A stretch of 64,000 nucleotides of DNA from Bacillus sp. DTU_2020_1000418_1_SI_GHA_SEK_038 (GTDB lineage: Bacteria; Bacillota; Bacilli; Bacillales; Cytobacillaceae), in contig NZ_CP135435.1 in assembly GCF_032341175.1 (NCBI RefSeq), positions 3,162,001 through 3,226,000 on the forward strand. Direction: 5' to 3'. The notes below the pieces were generated by a model. The model searched no databases and had not been told where the DNA came from. It worked only from the letters and a program-made list of their open reading frames with translations. Positions 36,966 to 45,812 of the stretch are shown here, piece after piece; position 1 is the first letter of the stretch; every line of letters begins with the position of its first letter. The position numbers and the translations under genes are program-made.

Positions 36966-37736
36966 TTAGTAATTCTCATTCTTAACTCGATTCACTTTAA
37001 TATCCTTTAACAGTTCTCTAACAACATAGCTAGCCATAACTAAACCAGCGACTGACGGGACGAAAGCATTAGAAGAAGGCGGCATTTTTGCCTTACGAAT
37101 AACAGCATCGTCTTTTCCAACTTCCTTTCTTACATCCTCACGAATAACAATTGGGCTTTCATCTGAAAACACAACTGGAATTCCCTTGCGAATTCCTTCT
37201 TTTCTTAATCGGGTGCGAATGACTTTTGCGATTGGATCTGTATGCGTTTTAGAAATATCTGCAATTTGGAATCGGGTTGGATCCATCTTATTGGCAGCAC
37301 CCATGCTTGAAATCATCGGGATATTTCTCTTTAAACATTCTTTCATTAAATGAATTTTATAAGAAATCGTATCTGATGCATCGATGACAAAATCAAGGCC
37401 ATACTCGAAAAACTGCTCGTACGTTTCCTCGGTATAAAACATTTTCAACGCAATTACTTCACATTCTGGGTTAATGTCCTTGATCCGCTCTTTCATTAAA
37501 TCAACCTTTGGCTGACCAACAGTGGAAAGCAAGGCAATAATTTGCCGATTTACATTTGTAATATCAACATCGTCTTTATCAACTAATACTAATCGCCCAA
37601 CACCAGACCGGGCTAACGCTTCTGCAGCGAAGGTCCCTACACCGCCAACCCCTAGAACAGCAACTGTGCTGTTTTTCATGATGTCTAACCCTTCTTTACC
37701 GATAGCAAGTTCATTTCTTGAAAATTGATGCAACAT
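36966..37736 (-). CDS. tcdA: tRNA threonylcarbamoyladenosine dehydratase TcdA (YrvM)
   Basis: E1-like ATP-dependent enzyme that cyclises t6A37 to ct6A in ANN-decoding tRNAs. 256 residues, ThiF/MoeB fold: VLGVGGVGTFAAEALARSG (nucleotide-binding Gly-rich loop), LVDKDDVDITNVNRQ, DFVIDASDTISYK, MISSMGAANKMDPTRF, and MPPSSNAFVPSVAGLVMASY at the C-terminus. In B. subtilis yrvM lies next to aspS with the 6S RNA between; here a nitronate-monooxygenase-family gene is inserted in that interval. Confidence 0.95.
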   Translation of the reverse strand: MLHQFSRNELAIGKEGLDIMKNSTVAVLGVGGVGTFAAEALARSGVGRLVLVDKDDVDITNVNRQIIALLSTVGQPKVDLMKERIKDINPECEVIALKMFYTEETYEQFFEYGLDFVIDASDTISYKIHLMKECLKRNIPMISSMGAANKMDPTRFQIADISKTHTDPIAKVIRTRLRKEGIRKGIPVVFSDESPIVIREDVRKEVGKDDAVIRKAKMPPSSNAFVPSVAGLVMASYVVRELLKDIKVNRVKNENY

Positions 37737-38010
37737 ATATTCTCAGCTCCATAACACTTTCAAAATTAATAACCACGTAATAATTGGTCCTACTTTTGTT
37801 TTTCCCGATATTGAATATACCATACTTTTTAAGAAAAATAAGTATCTCCATTGGAATAAAATGATTTATTTTTTTACCATTTGCAAATAAAAATTTAACA
37901 TCAACTATTAGTACCTAGTAATATAAATCACATCTTTTATTTAATTATCATGTTACTCTAAAAATTGCATGAACCTAATCATTCTAAAACAATCGAAATG
38001 GGGTTTTATA

Positions 38011-38964
38011 TTGAACTTACCACAATTAAAAATTGGCCATATGGAACCAAAAGTTCCCATTCTTCAAGGAGGTATGGGAGTTGGTATATCACTAAGCGGG
38101 CTCGCTTCAGCTGTAGCAAATGCAGGCGGGATTGGCATAATATCAGGAACTGGGATTTCAACAGATGAACTGAAATTTCATATTAAAAGGGCAAAGGAAA
38201 AGATTATTGGACAAGGCTATATTGGCGTCAATGTATTATTTGCGATGAATGATTTTGCCGAAAAAATGAAAGCTGCCATAGAGGAAAAGGTCGATTTTAT
38301 TATTTCCGGTGCTGGTATTTCACGCGATATGTATTCCTGGGGGAAAGAGAGTGGAATTCCGGTAATTTCCATTGTTTCTACAGCTAAGCTAGCAAGACTT
38401 TCTGAAAGATTAGGAGCTTCTGCAGTTGTTGTTGAAGGATGTGAAGCAGGCGGACACTTAGGAACGGATCGCCCTTTATTTGAAATCCTTCCAGAAGTAG
38501 TTGAAGCGGTTAACATTCCAGTCATTGCAGCTGGTGGAATACTAACCGGAGAAGATGTAGCAAAAGCGATTCAAATGGGTGCTTCAGGTGTACAAATGGG
38601 TACAAGGTTTGTTGCCAGTGAGGAATGTGACGCTCCATTTGCCTTTAAAGAAAAATATGTGAATGCGAAAAAAGAAGATACAATTCTTGTTAAAACAACA
38701 GTTGGTCTGCAAGGGAGAGCAATAAAGAACAAATTCACCGATTTAATTTCTGGTACGGGAAAATTAAAAATCGATAAATGCCATGATTGCTTAAAAAACT
38801 GCTCCTACCGCTTTTGCACTCTAGATTCACTTCTGAAATCTGTAGGCGGCGATGTAGAAAACGGCCTCGTATTCGCGGGTGCAAGAGTTTCTGAAATTAA
38901 GCAAATATTGCCCGTTCACACAATCATACAAAACATTACTGATGAATATTTAGCTGTTAAATAA
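38011..38964 (+). CDS. Nitronate monooxygenase family FMN protein
   Basis: About 317 residues of the NPD/2-nitropropane dioxygenase TIM-barrel family: VPILQGGMGVGISLSGLASA, INVLFAMND-type second strand (VNVLFAMND), VVVEGCEAGGHLG with the conserved active-site His, and IAAGGILTGEDVAKAIQMGA for FMN phosphate binding. C-terminal KCHDCLKNCSYRFC has four Cys, a possible metal site seen in this subgroup. The TTG at 38011 (LNLPQLKIGHME) is preferred from family pattern; ribosome site is weak. Could act on nitronates or be an enoyl-ACP-reductase-like relative. Plus strand, isolated, between tcdA and 6S RNA. Confidence 0.85.
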   Translation: MNLPQLKIGHMEPKVPILQGGMGVGISLSGLASAVANAGGIGIISGTGISTDELKFHIKRAKEKIIGQGYIGVNVLFAMNDFAEKMKAAIEEKVDFIISGAGISRDMYSWGKESGIPVISIVSTAKLARLSERLGASAVVVEGCEAGGHLGTDRPLFEILPEVVEAVNIPVIAAGGILTGEDVAKAIQMGASGVQMGTRFVASEECDAPFAFKEKYVNAKKEDTILVKTTVGLQGRAIKNKFTDLISGTGKLKIDKCHDCLKNCSYRFCTLDSLLKSVGGDVENGLVFAGARVSEIKQILPVHTIIQNITDEYLAVK

Positions 38965-38971
38965 ATCCTTC

Positions 38972-38998
38972 AAGCCTGTCAATCTGCAGGCTTTTTTT
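38972..38998 (+). terminator. Terminator after the nitronate monooxygenase gene
   Basis: AAGCCTG / CAGGCTT with an 8-nt loop, followed by a run of seven T. Confidence 0.9.
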
Positions 38999-39078
38999 GC
39001 TGTATTAAAAAAATTATAAAGCTTTATTATTCTTTAAGAAGTATCTGATGCCCGTTGCTTGCAATTTCCCGCTACGGC

Positions 39079-39182
39079 GGGCATCTGATTGAGCGACTGA
39101 TGACCGGTCGGGGCTATTTTCACCTTCGATGGGCACCTGATTGAGCGTCTAAATGACCTTGTTAGGCATTTTTTCAGTCCAA
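39079..39182. repeat. Two-copy 52-bp direct repeat beside 6S RNA
   Basis: Two imperfect tandem copies starting GGGCATCTGATTGAGCG (39079) and GGGCACCTGATTGAGCG (39131). Together with a terminator and 6S RNA they fill the 533-bp gap between the nitronate monooxygenase gene and aspS. No coding sense seen. Confidence 0.7.
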
Positions 39183-39188
39183 CAAAAA

Positions 39189-39219
39189 CAAAAAAACCTA
39201 TTCCTTTAATGTGGAATAG
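39189..39219 (-). terminator. 6S RNA terminator
   Basis: Minus strand: CTATTCC / GGAATAG with an 8-nt loop, followed by TTTTTTT. Confidence 0.88.
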
Positions 39220-39235
39220 ATTTTGTATTCATATG

Positions 39236-39438
39236 TAAGGAAAGAGTCCCAATCGTGCCGTCGCTTAGATGCCTTCGTTTTGAACCCGCACAAAGCAGGT
39301 GGGTGTCCTGTTTCTGCTTATGTAAGTCCTCATTCCATGAGGCATTTACGCCGCTATAGAAAACTCTGGACTCCCGAAGGATAGATGTTCGGTCAAAATG
39401 TCAGGTTACACAACGAACACATCAGGACTCTTTAAAGA
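39236..39438 (-). ncRNA. bsrA: 6S RNA (BsrA/6S-1 type)
   Basis: Roughly 200-nt RNA that mimics an open promoter and sequesters sigma-A RNA polymerase in stationary phase. The ends pair (AAAGAGTCC at the 5' end with GGGACTCTTT at the 3' end), with an unpaired central region and an inner hairpin (TGCCTCAT / ATGAGGA region). Position between aspS and tcdA is that of bsrA in B. subtilis. Own promoter at 39447-39475; terminator at 39189-39219. Exact ends are estimates. Confidence 0.9.
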
Positions 39439-39446
39439 TTAATAGT

Positions 39447-39475
39447 ATTTTATCATATTCACTATGCTCTTTCAA
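39447..39475 (-). promoter_or_regulatory. Sigma-A promoter of 6S RNA
   Basis: TTGAAA (39470-39475), 17-nt spacer, TAAAAT (39447-39452) on the minus strand; start near 39440. Confidence 0.65.
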
Positions 39476-39497
39476 GCGAGCAAATATAGGTCAATGT

Positions 39498-41267
39498 TCA
39501 TTTTTTTACGTTCAATGCAAGGTGCAAATCATTTAATTGCGCTGCACTCACTTCTCCAGGAGCATTTGTTAACAGACAGCTTGCACTTGCTGTTTTCGGG
39601 AATGCAATTGTGTCACGAAGATTAGATCTTCCTGCCAGCAGCATAACTAATCTGTCTAAGCCTAAAGCAATACCGCCATGAGGAGGCGTGCCGTATTCAA
39701 ATGCTTCCATTAAGAAACCAAATTGCTCATTTGCTTCCTCTTGCGTAAAGCCAAGGACATTAAACATTTTTTCCTGTACAGCTCTTTCAAAAATACGAAG
39801 GGAGCCGCCGCCAAGCTCATAACCGTTTAATACAAGGTCATAGGCTTGAGCTCTAACATTGGATGGATCCGTATCAAGCAGTTCCAAATCCTCTCTAAAT
39901 GGCATTGTGAACGGATGATGTGCCGCAAAATAACGGCCTGCCTCTTCATCATATTCTAATAATGGCCAATCTGTAATCCAAAGGAAGTTAAACTTGCTTT
40001 GATCGATCAGTCCAAGCTCTTTACCAAGCTTTAAACGAAGAGCTCCAAGTGCATCAGCCACAACGTTTTTCTTGTCTGCTACAAATAATAATAAATCTCC
40101 CGTTTCAATAGACAAAGTGGCAGTCATTGCCTTTTGTTCATCCTCGGATATGAATTTAGCAATCGGGCCCTTTAATCCGTCCTCTTCTGCCTTTAACCAA
40201 GCAAGACCTTTTGCCCCATAAACAGCTGCAAATTCAGTTAACGCGTCAATATCTTTTCTTGAATATTTGCTGCCGCCATTTTTCACATTAATTGCCTTTA
40301 CTTGACCGCCGGATGATACGGCTCCTGCAAATACTTTAAAGCTGGAGTCCTTCACAATCTCCGATAAATCTGTTAATTCCAAGCCAAAACGAGTATCAGG
40401 CTTATCAGAGCCAAAGCGATCCATCGCCTCCTGATACGTCATCCGATGGAATGGAAGTTGGATATCTAGCCCCTTTACTTCCTTCATGACCTTTTTCATC
40501 ATGTTTTCCATTAGGCCAATTATTTCATCCTGGCTCATAAAGCTCATTTCCATATCGACCTGCGTAAATTCAGGCTGACGGTCCGCACGCAAATCCTCAT
40601 CACGGAAACAGCGGGCAATTTGATAATATCTTTCTAAGCCGCCAACCATTAACAGCTGTTTAAAAATTTGCGGAGATTGCGGCAATGCATAGAACTCACC
40701 TGGATGTACACGGCTTGGAACTAAATAGTCACGGGCACCTTCTGGCGTACTTTTCGTTAAAATCGGTGTTTCGATATCAAGGAAGCCTTCACCGTCTAGA
40801 AAATCCCTCATCGCTTTCGTAACTTGATAACGCATTTTTAAAGTTTCGAACATAGCCGGCCTTCTCAAATCAAGGTACCGATATTTTAAACGAACATCCT
40901 CGGAAACATCTGTTTTATCATCAACCATGAATGGGGGAGTTTTAGCTTCATTTAAGATCGAAATCTTTTTAACTAGTACTTCAATACGACCAGTCGCAAT
41001 ATTTTCATTGATTGTGCCTTCTCCGCGAGCGATGACTTCTCCTTCTATATCAAGCACATATTCATTTCTTACTTTTTCCGCGATAGCAAGTGCCTCTTGT
41101 GAAACCTCCGGGTTAAAAACAATTTGGATAATGCCAGTACGGTCGCGCAAATCGATGAAGATTAATCCTCCTAAATCACGGCGCTTTTGTACCCAACCTT
41201 TTAATATAACCTTTTCGCCAATGGCGGCTTCTGTCACTTCTCCGCAGTAGTACGTTCTCCCAAACAT
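39498..41267 (-). CDS. aspS: Aspartyl-tRNA synthetase
   Basis: Class IIb synthetase of the bacterial type, 589 residues. OB-fold anticodon domain at the N-terminus ([20 protein letters not shown]), motif 2 ([26 protein letters not shown]), GAD insertion domain in the middle, and motif 3 ([15 protein letters not shown]). Cotranscribed with hisS (12-bp gap), so both are governed by the T-box upstream of hisS. Whether it is discriminating or also charges tRNA-Asn cannot be read here. Confidence 0.98.
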   Translation of the reverse strand: MFGRTYYCGEVTEAAIGEKVILKGWVQKRRDLGGLIFIDLRDRTGIIQIVFNPEVSQEALAIAEKVRNEYVLDIEGEVIARGEGTINENIATGRIEVLVKKISILNEAKTPPFMVDDKTDVSEDVRLKYRYLDLRRPAMFETLKMRYQVTKAMRDFLDGEGFLDIETPILTKSTPEGARDYLVPSRVHPGEFYALPQSPQIFKQLLMVGGLERYYQIARCFRDEDLRADRQPEFTQVDMEMSFMSQDEIIGLMENMMKKVMKEVKGLDIQLPFHRMTYQEAMDRFGSDKPDTRFGLELTDLSEIVKDSSFKVFAGAVSSGGQVKAINVKNGGSKYSRKDIDALTEFAAVYGAKGLAWLKAEEDGLKGPIAKFISEDEQKAMTATLSIETGDLLLFVADKKNVVADALGALRLKLGKELGLIDQSKFNFLWITDWPLLEYDEEAGRYFAAHHPFTMPFREDLELLDTDPSNVRAQAYDLVLNGYELGGGSLRIFERAVQEKMFNVLGFTQEEANEQFGFLMEAFEYGTPPHGGIALGLDRLVMLLAGRSNLRDTIAFPKTASASCLLTNAPGEVSAAQLNDLHLALNVKK

Positions 41268-41279
41268 TCTTTATTCCTC

Positions 41280-42557
41280 CTATTTTCTAGCTAGCTCTGT
41301 GAATTTTTCCACAAATGTATCCAGTTCCATTTCTGTCTGGTCACCAGTTTCCATAGATTTTAGGGTGATTTTATTAGCTTTCAGTTCGTCCTCCCCTAAA
41401 ATTGCCACATATTTGGCATTGGATCTGTCCGCCGCTTTAAACTGTGTTTTTATTTTTCTATTTAAATAATCTCTCTCTGCTGAAAAGCCAGCAAGGCGAA
41501 GCCTATGCAGTAATCCAACTGTATAGTCCTTTGCTTCTTCTCCTAGCGAAACTAGATAGCAATCAATTTCCTCTTTAATAGGCAGCTTAATTTGTTCAGC
41601 CTCTAGGGCAGCGATAAAACGCTCAATGCTCATCGCAAAACCGATTCCCGGCGCCTCAGGACCACCAATTTCTTCGGTCAGGCCATTATACCTTCCACCT
41701 CCACAAAGTGTCGTGATGGCTCCAAACCCTTCTGCATTGCTCATTATTTCAAAGGCTGTATGGTTATAGTAATCAAGTCCACGAACTAGATTTGGGTCAA
41801 CTTCAAAAGCTATATCTAGGTCAGTTAAGTACTGCTGTACTTTATCAAAATAATTCTTGGATTCGTCATTTAAGTAATCGATAATTGATGGAGCTGCTTT
41901 CATTAGCTCATGGTCTCTATCTTGTTTACAGTCAAGAATTCGCATTGGATTTTTCTCTAGTCTGCTCCGGCAATCTGAACAAAACTCGCTAATTCTTGGT
42001 TTAAAGTGGTTTATTAAAGCTTCACGATGTGCAGTTCGGCTTTCTTTATCACCAAGACTATTAATAATGAGCTTTATCTTTTCCAATCCAAGTTCTTTAT
42101 AAAGGGACATAGCTAAGGCGATAACCTCTGCATCTATTGCAGGGTCATTGCTTCCAATGGCCTCAATGCCAAATTGAACAAATTGGCGGTACCGTCCTGC
42201 CTGTGGGCGCTCATAGCGGAACATAGGCCCCATATAATAAAGCTTTACAGGCTGAGTTGCGTCCCCAAACATTTTATTTTCAACAAAGGAACGAACCACT
42301 GCTGCAGTTCCTTCTGGTCTAAGTGTTAAGCTGCGTTCTCCGCGGTCTTCAAACGTGTACATTTCCTTTTGAACAATATCGGTTGTATCCCCAACACTGC
42401 GCAAAAATAACTCTGTATGCTCAAATATCGGGGTTCTGATTTCGCGATATTGAAACTTCTCACAAAGTTCTCTAGCTTTTTCCTCAATTAACTGCCATTT
42501 TTCGATTTCACCTGGGAGAATATCTTGCGTTCCCCGCGGTATTTGGATTGATGTCAT
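41280..42557 (-). CDS. hisS: Histidyl-tRNA synthetase
   Basis: Class II synthetase, 425 residues. [17 protein letters not shown] start, motif 2 [15 protein letters not shown], HisA motif [23 protein letters not shown], motif 3 [11 protein letters not shown], and C-terminal anticodon-binding domain. ATG 42557 with AAGGAGG upstream. Preceded by a T-box leader that controls hisS-aspS. Confidence 0.98.
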   Translation of the reverse strand: MTSIQIPRGTQDILPGEIEKWQLIEEKARELCEKFQYREIRTPIFEHTELFLRSVGDTTDIVQKEMYTFEDRGERSLTLRPEGTAAVVRSFVENKMFGDATQPVKLYYMGPMFRYERPQAGRYRQFVQFGIEAIGSNDPAIDAEVIALAMSLYKELGLEKIKLIINSLGDKESRTAHREALINHFKPRISEFCSDCRSRLEKNPMRILDCKQDRDHELMKAAPSIIDYLNDESKNYFDKVQQYLTDLDIAFEVDPNLVRGLDYYNHTAFEIMSNAEGFGAITTLCGGGRYNGLTEEIGGPEAPGIGFAMSIERFIAALEAEQIKLPIKEEIDCYLVSLGEEAKDYTVGLLHRLRLAGFSAERDYLNRKIKTQFKAADRSNAKYVAILGEDELKANKITLKSMETGDQTEMELDTFVEKFTELARK

Positions 42558-42606
42558 GTCTTAATCCTCCTTATTCCAAAGATAAGTAGTTTTTTCTAAA
42601 AAAAAT

Positions 42607-42899
42607 AAAAAAGCCCCCGCCTCCTTGTATACAATACAAGGGACGAGAGCTTATAATTTCCCGTGGTGCCACCCTAATTGAAGACGTCTTAAAAAAACGT
42701 GCTTCCTCTTTTACAGTTAACGCCTGTGAACGTTCAACTCCTAATAAAGGGATTGCCTCTTTCAGAGAGAAACCTACGAAGTGTTCTTTCATTAAATCAT
42801 CATGCAGAAATGCTTTCAGCCTATGACATTTCTTCTCTTTTCATGTGGAGCTTAACTACTATTCTTCATCAACAGTTTTTATTCATATATCCTAATATT
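42607..42899 (-). promoter_or_regulatory. T-box riboswitch controlling hisS-aspS
   Basis: Minus-strand leader ending in a strong terminator (AGCTCTCGTCCCTTGTAT / ATACAAGGAGGCGGGGGCT then TTTTTT, 42607-42652). T-box sequence AGGGTGGCACCACG at 42662-42675. Upstream stem I contains AATAGTAG and GAAATG elements of the loop E type. Specifier codon not assigned with certainty. Confidence 0.95.
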
Positions 42900-42905
42900 T
42901 ATATA

Positions 42906-42934
42906 ATCATACGTATCATAAATAATAATGTCAA
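42906..42934 (-). promoter_or_regulatory. Sigma-A promoter of hisS-aspS
   Basis: TTGACA (42929-42934), 17-nt spacer, TATGAT (42906-42911) on the minus strand. Confidence 0.85.
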
Positions 42935-42943
42935 TAGTGTTCC

Positions 42944-43120
42944 TTAAGATCTTTCTAAATGTTTCTTTAACTTACGTACATCTTTTACAGAAAGTCCAAA
43001 TTCTGAAGCCAATTCTACCATATTGGAGCTTTGCTCTTTTTGAATAAAGTCATGAAAGTCTACACCGAAAAGCTGATTTTCCCCTAACTGGGCAGACATA
43101 CCCTTTTCACCAAACCTCAT
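42944..43120 (-). CDS. 58-residue small protein with C-terminal helix-turn-helix-like segment
   Basis: From ATG 43120 (MRFGEKGMSAQLGENQLFG), preceded by AAGGGTGAT. The second half (MVELASEFGLSVKDVRKLKKHLE) reads like a small helix-turn-helix recognition unit. Same strand as hisS but separated by the hisS promoter, so a different transcription unit. The residues upstream in frame have no ribosome site. Bacillus genomes carry similar small proteins at this position; no function known to me. Confidence 0.65.
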   Translation of the reverse strand: MRFGEKGMSAQLGENQLFGVDFHDFIQKEQSSNMVELASEFGLSVKDVRKLKKHLERS

Positions 43121-43431
43121 TTTTATCACCCTTATACGATTAGTCCTCCTTATTCTCTCCATAATCATTAAAAATGTTTCCAATTTGCAAAAATAAAAAG
43201 CAAGAATTTTATGAGAGGAAATTCGCATTAGGGAGCGAATTAGTAATGGGGACTAAAAAAGACATTACATTGGGAACAATTTGAAGCCGCAGTTCCTAAT
43301 GAAATCTGATCTATTTAACAAGTAACGATGAAATTTACTTGACTGTGCCCCGTATTTTTGTTTTTCTTGAAGATGAAGAATCTGCCAGATTTATGAATAA
43401 AAGTGTTTGATTTAATGAAAGGAGGCTGCTG

Positions 43432-45207
43432 ATGCTCAGAAAGAAACATATTTTATCGTTGCTCTGCCTGATTCTTTTCATAGGATTGGCAACTCCCCAG
43501 TCTGTGGCCGTAGCAGCTGGACAGTTAGTCAAGGTTGGAACTGACAATCTAAACATTAGGAAAGGACCTGGACTAAGCTATCCTATTGTTGCAAAAGCGA
43601 AAAAAGGTGAGCAGTATTCATTGCTTTCCGAGAATAAGGATTGGATTGAAATCCAGGTAGGTAACGGCGTTAAAGGCTGGGTAGCAAATTGGCTTGTTAC
43701 AAAGGTTAACAATACCCCAAGCAATATTTCTTCGGAAATTCTTGAAAAGAACAAGACAGCGATTATTTCCTCTGATGGCCTGCGAATCAGAAAAGGCCCA
43801 GGGACAAGCTTTCCAGTGATTGGAACGGTTAATAAAGGAGAAGCATACACAGTTCAGAGTAAAGAAGGGAGTTGGGTAAATCTTCAAACTCCTTTTGGCA
43901 ATGGCTGGGTCTCCAGTGACTTTATCCAAATCCAATCTAGCAGTAATGGTACTAGTGTAGAAGGAAAATTGAATGGCAGAATAACCGTGAATTCCTTAAA
44001 TGTCAGGAGCTCACCTTCACTTAATAGTTCAATTATTGGAAAATTAAGTTCAGGAGACAATGTAAAGATATTATCTCAAACAAGTGAATGGACCGAAATC
44101 TCCTTTTCTGGGACGAAGGCATGGGTAAGCAGCCAATATATTCAACTGGACAAAGCCACTGCCACTAGCCCGGCTCCCGAAAAACAGCAAAATGAAGCGG
44201 TAAGCTCAGGTAAAACTGGCAAGGTAACGGCAACATCGTTAATTGTTAGAGATACTGCCTCTTTAAGCGGGAAGGCAATCGGCTCTGTAAAACAAAACCA
44301 AAGCTATCAAATTATCGAGGAAGCCAATAATTGGGCAAAAATCGAGTATAAAAAGGGATTATTTGGCTGGGTGGCTAGCTGGTATTTGGACAAGTCAGAA
44401 CCTGCTCTGCCTACTAAAAATGAGCAAAAAGTGAAGGATAGCTCACTTTCAATTATCCATGATGGATCTAACATTAGAAAAAATCCAAACACTCAATCGG
44501 AAGTCGTACATAGGGCCAATCAAGGAGATATATTTGATATTGTGAGTATCCATAATGATTGGTATGAAATCCGTCTCCCTAATGGGGAAAGCGGATACAT
44601 TGCCGGATGGATTGTTTCAGTAAATGGCTCAGTACCGATAATAGAGAAACCAGGATCAGAATTACACTTGAAGAATAAAAAAATTGTGATTGATCCTGGC
44701 CATGGTGGAAGAGACAATGGAACAACAGGAGCAAGAGGGACGCTTGAAAAATCATTAACGTTGCAAACAGCTCAAAGCTTATATGAAAAATTGACAGCTA
44801 CAGGGGCTATTGTCATTTTGACTCGGAATAATGATACATATATCCCATTATCATCACGGGTGTATACATCACATTATCATAATGCTGATGCTTTTATCAG
44901 TATTCATTATGATAGTATGTTAGACCGGAGTGTTCATGGAATGACCACTTATTATTATCATTCCTATCAAAAGAATTTAGCTGCTAATGTTCACTCCTCT
45001 ATTGCGTCTAAAACAAATCTTAAGGACCGCGGCTATCGTTTCGGTGATTATTATGTGTTAAGAGAGAATAAGCGCAATGCTATACTGTTAGAACTAGGTT
45101 ACCTTAGCAACCCAACCGAAGAAATACTTGTATCTTCCAGTCAATTTCAAGATACAGTGACGACCGGAATTTACCAGGGACTAGCTAGATTTTTTAAAGA
45201 TAACTAG
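43432..45207 (+). CDS. N-acetylmuramoyl-L-alanine amidase with five SH3b domains (YrvJ-like)
   Basis: 591-residue secreted cell-wall hydrolase. Signal peptide (residues 1-27, ...ATPQSVAVAAG), then five bacterial SH3 repeats, each with the N/RxRxxPxxxxxxIG pattern (LNIRKGPGLSYPIV, LRIRKGPGTSFPVIG, LNVRSSPSLNSSIIG, LIVRDTASLSGKAIG, SNIRKNPNTQSEVV), and a C-terminal Amidase_3 domain: IVIDPGHGGRDNGTTGARG (Zn His), E in EKSLTLQTAQ, and SIHYDS (Zn His), ending with ILLELGYLSNP (catalytic Glu). Counterpart of B. subtilis YrvJ. ATG 43432 has AAAGGAGG. The 311-bp spacer to its left contains a short inverted repeat (43219-43240) and no gene. Confidence 0.94.
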   Translation: MLRKKHILSLLCLILFIGLATPQSVAVAAGQLVKVGTDNLNIRKGPGLSYPIVAKAKKGEQYSLLSENKDWIEIQVGNGVKGWVANWLVTKVNNTPSNISSEILEKNKTAIISSDGLRIRKGPGTSFPVIGTVNKGEAYTVQSKEGSWVNLQTPFGNGWVSSDFIQIQSSSNGTSVEGKLNGRITVNSLNVRSSPSLNSSIIGKLSSGDNVKILSQTSEWTEISFSGTKAWVSSQYIQLDKATATSPAPEKQQNEAVSSGKTGKVTATSLIVRDTASLSGKAIGSVKQNQSYQIIEEANNWAKIEYKKGLFGWVASWYLDKSEPALPTKNEQKVKDSSLSIIHDGSNIRKNPNTQSEVVHRANQGDIFDIVSIHNDWYEIRLPNGESGYIAGWIVSVNGSVPIIEKPGSELHLKNKKIVIDPGHGGRDNGTTGARGTLEKSLTLQTAQSLYEKLTATGAIVILTRNNDTYIPLSSRVYTSHYHNADAFISIHYDSMLDRSVHGMTTYYYHSYQKNLAANVHSSIASKTNLKDRGYRFGDYYVLRENKRNAILLELGYLSNPTEEILVSSSQFQDTVTTGIYQGLARFFKDN

Positions 45208-45219
45208 GTTTTTATTGAC

Positions 45220-45267
45220 AAAAGGTCAGACTAATTCATACATAAGTATGAACTGTCTGACCTTTTT
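45220..45267 (+). terminator. Terminator after the amidase gene
   Basis: AAAGGTCAGAC / GTCTGACCTTT with an inner TTCATAC/GTATGAA stem, then T-run. Confidence 0.92.
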
Positions 45268-45275
45268 CATTGACT

Positions 45276-45346
45276 TGCACAGGATGTGCTGACATCGGCG
45301 TTCGCCACAGGACGTGGCGGCCTTTAGTCGATGTTCCTTTGCTAGC
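45276..45346. repeat. Hairpin-rich probable interspersed element
   Basis: Two successive small hairpins, GCACAGGATGTGC and CGCCACAGGACGTGGCG, nested between ACATCG and CGATGT. Typical of short repeated elements in Bacillus spacers; single copy in this window. Confidence 0.45.
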
Positions 45347-45359
45347 TCCTACCCTATTC

Positions 45360-45800
45360 TCATTTGCTATCAACAATAAGTGTGACTGGGCCATCATTGA
45401 TTAATTCCACATCCATCATGGCGCCAAATTCACCTGTTGCAACCTTTAAGCCTTTTTCCCGAAGATAGGCATTAAAGAATTCATATATATTCAAGGCGTG
45501 TTCTGGTCTGGACGCGTCCATAAAGTTAGGCCTGCGCCCTTTTCGGCAATCACCATATAAGGTGAATTGGGAAACTGATAAAATTTCTCCGCCTTTATCT
45601 AAAATCGATAAATTCATTTTTCCGCTTTCGTCTTCAAAAACACGCAGATTGGCAATTTTATCAGCTAAAAAGGCAGCATCCTTCTCAACATCGTCATGGG
45701 TTACACCCACTAAGAGGACAAAGCCTTTTGGAATACTCCCAATTATTTCACCATTTACCTTAACGCTTGCTTCCTTGCTTCGCTGTACTACAACTCGCAT
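45360..45800 (-). CDS. dtd: D-aminoacyl-tRNA deacylase
   Basis: Removes D-amino acids (and misplaced glycine) from tRNA. 146 residues, normal length. [18 protein letters not shown], the [10 protein letters not shown] motif, and the cross-subunit [11 protein letters not shown]ly-Pro motif (here DGPVT). Immediately downstream of relA (12 bp), as in other Firmicutes. Confidence 0.97.
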   Translation of the reverse strand: MRVVVQRSKEASVKVNGEIIGSIPKGFVLLVGVTHDDVEKDAAFLADKIANLRVFEDESGKMNLSILDKGGEILSVSQFTLYGDCRKGRRPNFMDASRPEHALNIYEFFNAYLREKGLKVATGEFGAMMDVELINDGPVTLIVDSK

Positions 45801-45812
45801 AACAAATACTCC

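Noticed and set aside
36966..39497. tRNA genes in the tRNA-modification-rich region
   Set aside because: No cloverleaf with TTCGA-type T-loop was found; the structured RNA present is 6S RNA.
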